Below are positions 1 to 6,293 of a stretch of DNA of 6,293 nt, piece by piece. Position numbers and translations under genes: made by a program. The notes below the pieces were generated by a model. It had not been told where the DNA came from. It did not search any database and saw only the letters and a program-made list of their open reading frames with translations. Source of the DNA: Acidobacteriota bacterium (GTDB lineage: Bacteria > Acidobacteriota > Terriglobia > Terriglobales > Acidobacteriaceae); assembly GCA_021810175.1 (NCBI GenBank), contig JAJZJJ010000183.1:1-6293 (forward strand), read 5' to 3'. Numbering within the stretch: position 1 is the stretch's first letter; each line of letters starts with the position of its first letter.

Positions 1-1054
1 CCGCGCCGCAGCTCGCGTCCGTGGTGATGGTGGCGAACAGCGCCGAGTCGGGAACCCCGAAGCGCGTCTCCTTACCCTCCATGTTGCCGCCGGACTGCTG
101 CGCGGTCACCTGCTGGGTCACTCCGTGCAGCGCCGGGTTCGGCTGCGATTCCGCCCAGAAAGCCGTCGTGAATCCCGCCGCAAACAAAATCGACATGCAG
201 GCAAATACTGCCCATCCGTGGCCCCGCGAGCCCGTCATCCGCCCCAGCGTGACCGTCAGCCCGGCTCCGATCCAGAAGATCAGAAACATCTCGATGAAGT
301 TGCTCAGCGGCGTGGGGTTCTCGAAGGGATGCGCGCTGTTGGCGTTGAAGAATCCGCCGCCGTTGGTGCCCAGCTCCTTGATCGCTTCCTGCGAGGCCAC
401 CGGCCCCTGCGCGATGGTCTGCACCTGCCCCTGCACGGTGTGGGCAATCGTGTACGGATGCAGGTTCTGAATGCATCCCTGCCCCACCAGCACCAGCGCA
501 CCAACAACGCAGAGCGGCAGCAGCACATACAGGCAGGCGCGCGTCGTATCGACCCAGAAGTTGCCGATCGTCTTCGATTCGCGCCGCGCGATCCCGCGCA
601 CCAGCGCGATGGCCACCGCGATGCCGACCGACGCGCTGAAGAAGTTGTGGTAGGCAAGCTGGGTCATCTGCGTGAAGTAGCTCATCACTGCTTCGCCGCT
701 GTAGGCCTGCCAGTTCGTGTTGGTGGTGAACGATGCCGCCGTATTCCACGCCAGGAACTGCTCCACCCCATGGAAGTGCTGCGGGTTCCACGGCAGGTAA
801 TACTGCACCCGCTCCACCAGATACGTAATCAGCAGCGATACAAAACTGAACACCAGCATCGCCGCCGCGTACCCGCGCCAGCCCATCTCCTGCTCTTCGT
901 GAACGCCCGCGATGCGGTAAATCCCCTTCTCCAGAACGCGCAGGAAGCGAAGCCGGCCTTCGAAGACGGCCGCCATATAGATCCCCAGCGGGCGCATGAG
1001 GACCAGCAGGACCACGAAATACACCGCGAATTGGAACCATCCGTTAGCGGTCAT
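1..1054 (-). CDS. kdpA: Potassium-transporting ATPase subunit A, KdpA (partial, C-terminus off the left edge)
   Basis: KdpA is the K+-binding, channel-like membrane subunit of the KdpFABC high-affinity potassium pump, in the inner membrane. I translated the minus strand from the ATG at 1054-1052; 351 codons are present. Seen: an N-terminal helix (about residues 6-23), first selectivity-filter motif TNTNWQAYSGE (111-121), second motif ELGTNGGGFFNANSAHPFENP (split here: ELGTNGGG 227-234, then FFNANSAHPFENP 235-247), and the start of the third filter, TTDASCGA (344-351), cut by the window edge. E. coli KdpA is about 557 residues, so roughly 200 residues are missing. The start lies 2 bp after the kdpF stop, with a GGAG in the kdpF 3' end as likely ribosome site, so the two are translationally coupled. 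kdpB and kdpC are expected further left (inference). No frameshift or lost motif is visible. Confidence 0.97.
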   Translation of the reverse strand, partial: MTANGWFQFAVYFVVLLVLMRPLGIYMAAVFEGRLRFLRVLEKGIYRIAGVHEEQEMGWRGYAAAMLVFSFVSLLITYLVERVQYYLPWNPQHFHGVEQFLAWNTAASFTTNTNWQAYSGEAVMSYFTQMTQLAYHNFFSASVGIAVAIALVRGIARRESKTIGNFWVDTTRACLYVLLPLCVVGALVLVGQGCIQNLHPYTIAHTVQGQVQTIAQGPVASQEAIKELGTNGGGFFNANSAHPFENPTPLSNFIEMFLIFWIGAGLTVTLGRMTGSRGHGWAVFACMSILFAAGFTTAFWAESQPNPALHGVTQQVTAQQSGGNMEGKETRFGVPDSALFATITTDASCGA

Positions 1055-1056
1055 AG

Positions 1057-1146
1057 TCAGAATTTCTCCGGATAAAGCAGGGCCACCACCAGGTAGCCCA
1101 GCAGGCACGCAGTTATGGCAGTCACAATCATCGTTGCGATCGTCAT
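1057..1146 (-). CDS. kdpF: KdpF, small subunit of the Kdp potassium pump (29 aa)
   Basis: KdpF is a single-helix peptide that stabilises the KdpABC complex in the membrane. This 29-residue ORF begins MTIATMIVTAITAC, has one hydrophobic helix at about residues 4-24, and ends GYLVVALLYPEKF. The GYLV-AL core and short acidic/aromatic end match the E. coli KdpF pattern (GYLVYAL near its C-terminus), and the length is the family's usual one. A GAGG lies about 8 bp upstream of the ATG. It starts 5 bp after the preceding 28-codon ORF and stops 2 bp before kdpA, which is the standard kdpF-kdpA position. Identification rests on position, length and motif together. Confidence 0.94.
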   Translation of the reverse strand: MTIATMIVTAITACLLGYLVVALLYPEKF

Positions 1147-1151
1147 GGTTT

Positions 1152-1238
1152 CTACCTCAGCTTTTCGCATCCGGCCACATACAGCAGCGCCGCTGCGAAA
1201 AACGCGACAGTGAAGGCAAGCATCAGAAGGTCGGTCAT
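1152..1238 (-). CDS. Unnamed 28-aa single-helix membrane peptide at the head of the kdp structural genes
   Basis: The ORF starts MTDLLMLAFTVAFFAA and ends ALLYVAGCEKLR. One hydrophobic helix covers about residues 4-22, followed by a short tail with Cys24 and a basic end. It stops 5 bp before kdpF, so it sits inside the kdp transcription unit, between kdpE and kdpF. It is not KdpF: the real KdpF follows directly, and this peptide lacks the GYLVYAL-type core. From memory, similar very short ORFs ending in a Cys-x-(Arg/Lys)-Leu-like tail occur upstream of kdpF in other genomes, but I cannot verify this here. Ribosome-site support is weak (GAAG about 8 bp upstream). No alternative ATG or GTG start lies close by. 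A role as an accessory Kdp subunit or regulatory peptide is inferred only from position and topology. Confidence 0.68.
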   Translation of the reverse strand: MTDLLMLAFTVAFFAAALLYVAGCEKLR

Positions 1239-1241
1239 GTC

Positions 1242-1292
1242 TATGTCTTCATTGAATCGGCAAAGCCCCTGGCGAGGCGTAACGAAGACATA
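1242..1292. repeat. 9-bp perfect inverted repeat flanking the kdp small-gene start
   Basis: TATGTCTTC at 1242-1250 and its exact reverse complement GAAGACATA at 1284-1292 are separated by 33 bp. The right arm lies in the second and third 11-bp repeats described at 1275-1307. The left arm therefore is an inverted copy of that repeat core, and it ends 3 bp from the start codon of the 28-codon ORF. In a transcript reading through from kdpE the arms could pair and cover the weak GAAG ribosome site. A DNA-level role as an opposed regulator half-site is the alternative. The repeat is seen directly; both functions are inference. Confidence 0.5.
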
Positions 1293-1307
1293 AGGAAGTC
1301 GTAAGGA
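1275..1307 (-). promoter_or_regulatory. Three tandem 11-bp direct repeats, candidate KdpE binding site
   Basis: On the minus strand, three contiguous 11-mers read TCCTTACGACT (1307-1297), TCCTTATGTCT (1296-1286) and TCGTTACGCCT (1285-1275). Pairwise identity is 9, 9 and 8 of 11; the consensus is TCcTTAcGnCT. They begin 15 bp after the kdpE stop codon and lie 36 bp upstream of the first small kdp gene. Regulators of the OmpR/PhoB family, to which KdpE belongs, bind direct repeats with a period of 10-11 bp. My recollection of the E. coli kdp operator is also a T-rich direct repeat of about that period. The repeat is seen; assignment to KdpE is inference. No convincing -10/-35 pair is visible downstream. 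Confidence 0.55.
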
Positions 1308-1321
1308 GGCGGCCGGATGCG

Positions 1322-2011
1322 CTACTCGGGGCTGCCTTCCGGCAGAAAACGATAGCCCACCCACGGTTCCGTCTGGATGTACTCCTTCGTCCCGTTGCCC
1401 TGCAGCTTCTTCCTCAGCTGGCCCACAAACACCCTCAGGTATTCCGGTTGCTGCGCCGACTGCGCACCCCACACCGTCGTCAGCAATACCCGGTGCGTCA
1501 GCACCTTGCCGGGGTTGCGCGCGAAACACACCATCAGGTCGAACTCCCGCGGAGTAAGATGCACCGGCTGCCCGCACACCTCGATCGAGTGATCCGCCGG
1601 ATCCACCACAAAATCCCCGACCTCCAGCCGCTCCTCGCCCGGCCGCTCCGGCGAGCGCCGCAGCTGCGCGCGAATCCGCGCCAGCAGCTCCTGGATTCCA
1701 AATGGCTTGGTCACGTAGTCGTCGGCGCCCGCGTCCAGCGCCTCCACCTTCGCCCGCTCCTGATCCCGCACTGAAAGTACGATGATCGGCGTCTGGCTCC
1801 GCCTGCGGATCGCCTCGCACAGCTCCACGCCGCTGATGCCCGGCATCATCAGATCAGTGATCACCAGGTCCGGCTGCCACTCGGCAAACAGCCGCAGCGC
1901 CTCCTCCGGATCGTTGGCCGTGCGCACGTCGTAGCGCTGCGCCGCCAGCGATGCGCGCAGCACCCGCGTGATCTGAATCTCATCGTCCACCACCAGAATT
2001 CGTTCAGCCAT
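1322..2011 (-). CDS. kdpE: KdpE, OmpR-family response regulator of the Kdp system
   Basis: This 229-residue protein is a cytoplasmic DNA-binding response regulator that activates kdp transcription when phosphorylated by its kinase. Receiver domain, residues 1-120: acidic pocket D9-D10 in ILVVDDE, phospho-acceptor D53 in LVITDLMMPG, switch Ser80 and Lys102 in YVTKPF. The C-terminal winged helix, about 128-225, includes LTPREFDLMVCF, YLRVFVGQLRKKL and the terminal hairpin GYRF. All key residues are present. The ATG is the first possible start because an in-frame TAA lies 15 bp upstream; GGAAG sits 7 bp before it. The assignment as KdpE, rather than another OmpR-type regulator, rests on YLRVFVGQLRKKL-type sequence and on the flanking kinase and kdpF/kdpA. 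Unlike E. coli, where kdpE follows kdpD at the end of the operon, here it precedes the pump genes and diverges from the kinase. Confidence 0.93.
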   Translation of the reverse strand: MAERILVVDDEIQITRVLRASLAAQRYDVRTANDPEEALRLFAEWQPDLVITDLMMPGISGVELCEAIRRRSQTPIIVLSVRDQERAKVEALDAGADDYVTKPFGIQELLARIRAQLRRSPERPGEERLEVGDFVVDPADHSIEVCGQPVHLTPREFDLMVCFARNPGKVLTHRVLLTTVWGAQSAQQPEYLRVFVGQLRKKLQGNGTKEYIQTEPWVGYRFLPEGSPE

Positions 2012-2041
2012 ACTCCAGCTTCCGCGTTATGATCGCCTGTC
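2012..2041. promoter_or_regulatory. 30-bp divergent gap between kdpE and the KdpD-like kinase gene
   Basis: Only 30 bp separate the two divergent start codons. On the plus strand TATGAT (2028-2033, 5 of 6 to the TATAAT consensus) ends 8 bp before the kinase ATG, with only a poor -35 near 2005-2010. A start of transcription at or next to the ATG would give a leaderless message, which agrees with the lack of a ribosome site there. On the minus strand CATAAC overlaps the same bases as a weak -10 for kdpE. A single degenerate copy of the 11-bp kdp repeat may lie at 2024-2034. The promoter calls are inference. Confidence 0.35.
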
Positions 2042-3541
2042 ATGCAGAAGCATACGCCCCATCCCGGCCAGGTTGTCCTGCGCTACCTCCTGCTGACCGC
2101 GGCCGCGTTCGCGCTGGTCGCCACCTTTCGCATCGCCTGGCATGCGAATGGCACCACCGTCGCCCTGGCTTTCCTCATGCTTGTGATGCTGACGGCATCG
2201 CGCTGGCAGTTGCGCTACTCGGTCTACCTCTCGGTGCTCTGCACGGTTCTCTATAATTTCTTTTTCCTGCCGCCGGTCGAACGCCTCACCGTTGAGGATC
2301 CCCGCAATTGGGTCGCGCTGGCTGCATTCCTCGCCTGCAGCGTCCTCGTCAGCCATCTCTCCAACCAGGAGCACCTGCAGGCAGAAACCGCCGAACAGCG
2401 CCGCCGCGAGGTGGAGCGCCTCTACGACTTCAGCCAGCACCTCCTGCTCCAGGACGATCCCCATCAGGCCGCTCGCGCCACTCCCTCCGCAGCAGCCGCC
2501 GCCTTTGGCTTCCGGGCTGTGGCTCTCTATGTGCGCGGAGACGACACCGTCTATTCCTCCGATCCGGAAAGCGAAATCCCTCCCGCCGTCGACCTCAAGC
2601 TCGCCCTCGGACCGCCCGAATTCGGAACCCTGCTCCGCGACGGCTTCCGCATCATTCCCCTCACCCTCGGCATGCGCTCCGCCGGCGTCCTGGCCGTCAC
2701 TGAGTCCGGCTATTCGCCCCAGGTCTACGAAGCCATCGGCACCCTGGTCGCCATTGCGCTGGAACGCGCCGCCGCTCTGGCCCAGAGCAGCCGCCTCGAA
2801 GCCTCCCGCGAGAGCGAGCGTCTCCGCAGCGCCCTGCTCGACTCCGTTACTCATGACCTGCGCACCCCGCTTACTTCCATCCGCGCCGCCGCCACAACCC
2901 TGGTCAGCCACCCCGATCTCCCCCAGCCCGAGCGCATGGAGCTTGCCGCCGTGGTGGACGAGGAGAGCGCGCGCCTCGACCGCCTCATCGGCCAGGCCAT
3001 CGAGATGGCCCGGTTCGACGCCGCCGCCGTCACCCTCCGCCGCCAGCCCCAGGACGTCCGCGAGCTCATCGAGACTACCCTGGAGGAAATGGGAAATCTG
3101 CTCCGCGACCGCCCCGTCGAGATCGCCGTTGCCGATGGTCTTCCTCCGGTCCCCATGGATCGCGAACTGATTCGCCGGGCGCTGCGGCATGTGTTGGAGA
3201 ATGCCATCCGCTACTCCCCGCCCGGATCGGCTATCACCATCGCCGCAAAACCGGAGGACTATCGGCTGCTTATCGAAGTGGCCGATCAGGGGCCCGGTAT
3301 CGACCCCGAAGAGCAGCCCTTCGTCTTCGACAAATTCTTCCGCGGCCGCCACAGCCGCGCGTCGCAGAAAGGCACAGGCATGGGTCTGGCCATCGTCCGG
3401 GCCATCATGGAAGCGCACGCCGGCGGCATCAGTCTCGTCAGCCGCCCGCCGCAAGGCTCCCGCTTCACCCTCTGGTTGCCGCTGCACGCCGAGCAGGCCG
3501 TTCAACCCTCCAGCCTGAAGAGCCCTACCGCCTCAAACTGA
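2042..3541 (+). CDS. kdpD: KdpD-like sensor histidine kinase lacking the KdpD N-terminal domains
   Basis: This 499-residue membrane histidine kinase is the likely partner of KdpE. Four hydrophobic helices (about 12-30, 36-52, 58-76, 89-106) form the DUF4118 region, with the KdpD-typical YNFFFLPPVERLTVEDPRNW (71-90). A GAF-like stretch follows at about 125-245. The HisKA domain has phospho-acceptor His271 in SVTHDLRTPLTSI. The ATPase domain shows Asn387 in HVLENAIRYSP, DQGPGI (415-420), FDKFFRG (429-435) and GTGMGLAI (444-451). E. coli KdpD is about 894 residues; this equals its C-terminal half. The K+-sensor domain with its Walker motifs and the Usp domain are absent. An in-frame TGA at 2030-2032 excludes a longer form. 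No ribosome site precedes the ATG. The missing domain may be encoded elsewhere (inference). The last 17 bp overlap trpD. Confidence 0.92.
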   Translation: MQKHTPHPGQVVLRYLLLTAAAFALVATFRIAWHANGTTVALAFLMLVMLTASRWQLRYSVYLSVLCTVLYNFFFLPPVERLTVEDPRNWVALAAFLACSVLVSHLSNQEHLQAETAEQRRREVERLYDFSQHLLLQDDPHQAARATPSAAAAAFGFRAVALYVRGDDTVYSSDPESEIPPAVDLKLALGPPEFGTLLRDGFRIIPLTLGMRSAGVLAVTESGYSPQVYEAIGTLVAIALERAAALAQSSRLEASRESERLRSALLDSVTHDLRTPLTSIRAAATTLVSHPDLPQPERMELAAVVDEESARLDRLIGQAIEMARFDAAAVTLRRQPQDVRELIETTLEEMGNLLRDRPVEIAVADGLPPVPMDRELIRRALRHVLENAIRYSPPGSAITIAAKPEDYRLLIEVADQGPGIDPEEQPFVFDKFFRGRHSRASQKGTGMGLAIVRAIMEAHAGGISLVSRPPQGSRFTLWLPLHAEQAVQPSSLKSPTASN

Positions 3542-4592
3542 CCGCAAAGCTGCGCAGCGCTTCCAGAATTCCTCCGGCAGCGCCCGAGCCGATGGCCTTA
3601 CCGGCCAGAACCACGCCCTCTTTCAGATCTTCCGCAAGGCCCGCCGCCTGCAGCGCTGCGGCGGCATTCAGCAGCACAATGTCGAGTCGCGGGCCGCGCT
3701 CCCGGCCGGCGAGAATCGCCTCCAGAATCACGGCATTGCCTTCCGGCGTGTCGCCTCCCTGCAAATGCCCCAGCGGCGCGTGCGCCAGCCCCGCGTCTTC
3801 CGGATGGATGAGCTGCGGAACCACTTCCCGCCCCCGCCCGCCGCGCGTATCCAGCACCAGAATCGTGTCGGTTGCCGAAAGCGCAATTTCGTCGATGCCA
3901 TTCCGCGCATGCACCACACGCCCAAAGCGGATGCCCAGCTGCGCCATGGCTCCCGCAACCACCTCCAGCCGGTCCCGCGCAAACACGCCCATCACCTGCG
4001 CCGGCGCTCCCGCCGGATTCGTCAGCGGCCCGGCCAGATTGAAGATCGTCCGGAACCCCAGCGCGCGGCGGATCGGCTGTACCCGCTTCATCGCCGGATG
4101 CAGCGCCGGCGCGTACAGAAACGCGAATCCCGTGGCCCGCAGGCACGCGGCAGACTCCTCCGGTGCGAGCGCAACCGGCACGCCCATCGCCTCCAGCACG
4201 TCCGCTGAGCCGCAGCGCGAGGTCACCCCGCGGTTGCCGTGCTTGGCCACTTTGGCTCCGGCCGCCGCCGCCACCAGCGCCGCGCCCGTCGAAATGTTGA
4301 ACGTCCCCTGGCCGTCGCCGCCCGTGCCGCACGTATCTACCAGCGCCGCCCGCTCCTCATCCGTCAGCGGAACCGGCAGCGACAGCGCACGCATCGCCTC
4401 GGCAAACCCGGTCAGTTCATCCACGGTTTCGCCGCGCGTGGCCAGCGCCGTCAGCAGCGCCGCAATCTCGATATCCGCCGCCGGATCCGGCTCTCCGGTC
4501 AGGATCGCGTGCAGCGCGCCGCGGGCTTCGTCGCGCGTCAGCGTCCGGCGAGCGTCGGCAACTTCCTTCAGCAGTTCTTTCAGTGCGGGCAT
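3525..4592 (-). CDS. trpD: Anthranilate phosphoribosyltransferase, TrpD
   Basis: TrpD transfers the phosphoribosyl group of PRPP to anthranilate, the second step of tryptophan synthesis from chorismate, in the cytoplasm. The chosen start gives 355 residues, close to the usual 330-350. Helical N-terminal domain at about 1-75; PRPP-binding CGTGGDG (88-94), NIST (99-102) and KHGNRG (117-122); anthranilate-side segment RRALGFRTIFNLAGPLTNP (175-193); Mg-binding Asp-Glu at 234-235 in RNGIDEI. The frame stays open upstream to 4751, but those 53 extra residues are not TrpD-like, and MPALKELL at 4592 matches the family start. GGA about 10 bp upstream is the ribosome site, within a tandem 10-bp repeat. 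The usual HG-x-DG before the Mg-binding pair reads HARNG here. No other trp gene is adjacent. Confidence 0.96.
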   Translation of the reverse strand: MPALKELLKEVADARRTLTRDEARGALHAILTGEPDPAADIEIAALLTALATRGETVDELTGFAEAMRALSLPVPLTDEERAALVDTCGTGGDGQGTFNISTGAALVAAAAGAKVAKHGNRGVTSRCGSADVLEAMGVPVALAPEESAACLRATGFAFLYAPALHPAMKRVQPIRRALGFRTIFNLAGPLTNPAGAPAQVMGVFARDRLEVVAGAMAQLGIRFGRVVHARNGIDEIALSATDTILVLDTRGGRGREVVPQLIHPEDAGLAHAPLGHLQGGDTPEGNAVILEAILAGRERGPRLDIVLLNAAAALQAAGLAEDLKEGVVLAGKAIGSGAAGGILEALRSFAVSLRR

Positions 4593-4593
4593 G

Positions 4594-4613
4594 GATTGAT
4601 TCCGATTGATTCC
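4594..4613. repeat. Perfect tandem 10-bp repeat in the trpD ribosome-site region
   Basis: GATTGATTCC occurs twice without a gap at 4594-4603 and 4604-4613. On the trpD strand each copy reads GGAATCAATC, so each unit carries a GGA. The nearer copy provides the likely Shine-Dalgarno core one base outside the start codon context. Copy number does not change the distance from the nearest GGA to the ATG. Confidence 0.8.
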
Positions 4614-4716
4614 ATGGTACGCAAGGAATGCGTCTATTGGAGTGCGGATCCTTCCGGCCCCGTCTGGTTTGCTCCCGGCAAGATGGGTCCGATACACTGG
4701 CCATTCGGCTTTAAAA

Positions 4717-4730
4717 CGGAGTTTTCTCCG
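4717..4730. repeat. Short perfect hairpin (5-bp stem, 4-base loop)
   Basis: CGGAG at 4717-4721, TTTT loop, CTCCG at 4726-4730. Read on the minus strand the stem is followed directly by TTTT, like a very small intrinsic terminator upstream of trpD. The stem is only five pairs, so this may be chance. Confidence 0.35.
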
Positions 4731-4785
4731 CGGAACTGGGCGCGGGTTCATGTTTCTTTAACGATTTTTCTGCTGGAAACCATCT

Positions 4786-5964
<1,179 letters not shown>

Positions 5965-5966
5965 AC

Positions 5967-6293
5967 ATGGCTGTTCTGGTGGATAAAAATACTCGCCTGA
6001 TCGTACAGGGCATCACGGGACGCGAAGGCACGTTCCACGCCAAAGGCTGCGCGGAATACGGAACCAAAGTGGTGGGCGGCGTCACGCCCGGCAAAGGCGG
6101 AACCACCCACGAAGGCTGGCCGGTGTTTGACACCGTGCAGGACGCCGTCGAGAAGACCGGCGCCAACGCCACCGTGATCTTCGTCCCGCCGCCCTTCGCC
6201 GCGGACGCCATCCTCGAAGCCAACGCCGCCGAGCTGCCGCTGATCATCTGCATCACCGAAGGCATTCCGGTCAACGACATGGTGAAGGTCTGG
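5967..6293 (+). CDS. sucD: Succinyl-CoA synthetase alpha subunit, SucD (partial, C-terminus off the right edge)
   Basis: The alpha subunit binds CoA and carries the phosphohistidine of succinyl-CoA synthetase. The first 109 codons are present, about 290 being usual. Seen: the CoA-binding Rossmann start [15 protein letters not shown] (11-25), [14 protein letters not shown] (32-45), [16 protein letters not shown] (70-85) and [12 protein letters not shown] (94-105). The catalytic histidine would lie beyond the window. It starts 2 bp after the sucC stop, with the GGGG/GGTGG run at the sucC end as ribosome site, so it is co-transcribed and probably translationally coupled. Confidence 0.98.
   Translation, partial: MAVLVDKNTRLIVQGITGREGTFHAKGCAEYGTKVVGGVTPGKGGTTHEGWPVFDTVQDAVEKTGANATVIFVPPPFAADAILEANAAELPLIICITEGIPVNDMVKVW

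Larger units (their letters stand above)
4593..4785. other. Divergent intergenic region between trpD and sucC
   Basis: These 193 bp must hold the promoters of both divergent genes. I found no -10/-35 pair good enough to call in either direction. Weak hexamers such as TACACT and TTTAAA occur near 4690-4716 without matching -35 partners. Two small structures lie here: a tandem decamer next to trpD and a short hairpin nearer sucC, both listed separately. The bases up to 4751 are also open in the trpD frame, but the translation resembles no TrpD N-terminus. Confidence 0.6.

Noticed and set aside
72..1040. 322-codon minus-strand open frame over kdpA
   Set aside because: It is the wrong frame. The kdpA frame starting at 1054 runs off the left edge and carries all selectivity-filter motifs.
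1152..1820. Long 222-codon form of the small membrane ORF
   Set aside because: Most of it lies in an alternative frame of kdpE. Only the last 28 codons, after kdpE ends, look like a membrane peptide.
2027..3505. 492-codon open frame antisense to the KdpD-like kinase
   Set aside because: It mirrors the kinase gene, has biased Gly/Ala/Asp-rich composition and no recognisable domain. The plus strand carries all histidine-kinase motifs.
3592..4599. 335-codon open frame antisense to trpD
   Set aside because: Ser/Ala/Pro-rich shadow of a GC-rich gene with no motif; trpD on the other strand is unambiguous.
4690..4716. sigma70-like promoter for sucC (TACACT, TTTAAA hexamers)
   Set aside because: Only 4 of 6 matches and no acceptable -35 at 16-18 bp spacing.
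4593..4751. 53-residue N-terminal extension of TrpD
   Set aside because: The frame is open, but the sequence is basic and unlike TrpD. The internal ATG at 4592 matches the family start and has an upstream GGA.

Overview
The window looks like chromosomal DNA of a GC-rich, free-living bacterium. Protein style and gene content fit an acidobacterium (Terriglobia-like). That placement is an inference from general sequence resemblance, without any database search, and I hold it only moderately.

Left part (1-3541): a potassium-stress locus. Reading leftward on the minus strand are kdpE (response regulator), an unnamed 28-codon membrane peptide, kdpF, and the first about 351 codons of kdpA, which runs off the left edge. 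kdpB and kdpC would be expected beyond it. Reading rightward from a gap of only 30 bp upstream of kdpE is a histidine kinase that matches the C-terminal half of KdpD (four membrane helices, GAF-like region, HisKA, HATPase). It lacks the N-terminal KdpD sensor and universal-stress domains. The kinase and KdpE should form the two-component pair that switches on the high-affinity K+ pump KdpFABC. Between kdpE and the small genes lie three contiguous 11-bp direct repeats, the pattern expected of an OmpR-family (KdpE) binding site. An inverted copy of the repeat core abuts the small gene's start.

Middle (3525-4592): trpD (anthranilate phosphoribosyltransferase, tryptophan synthesis) on the minus strand. 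It converges on the kinase gene and overlaps its 3' end by 17 bp. No other trp gene is visible.

Right part (4593-6293): a 193-bp divergent intergenic region, then sucC (complete) and sucD (first 109 codons, runs off the right edge). They are 2 bp apart and encode the two subunits of succinyl-CoA synthetase of the TCA cycle.

The core genes are conventional. The parts worth a second look are the kdp control region with its repeats, the extra small peptide, the half-size KdpD, and the tightly packed divergent and convergent junctions.
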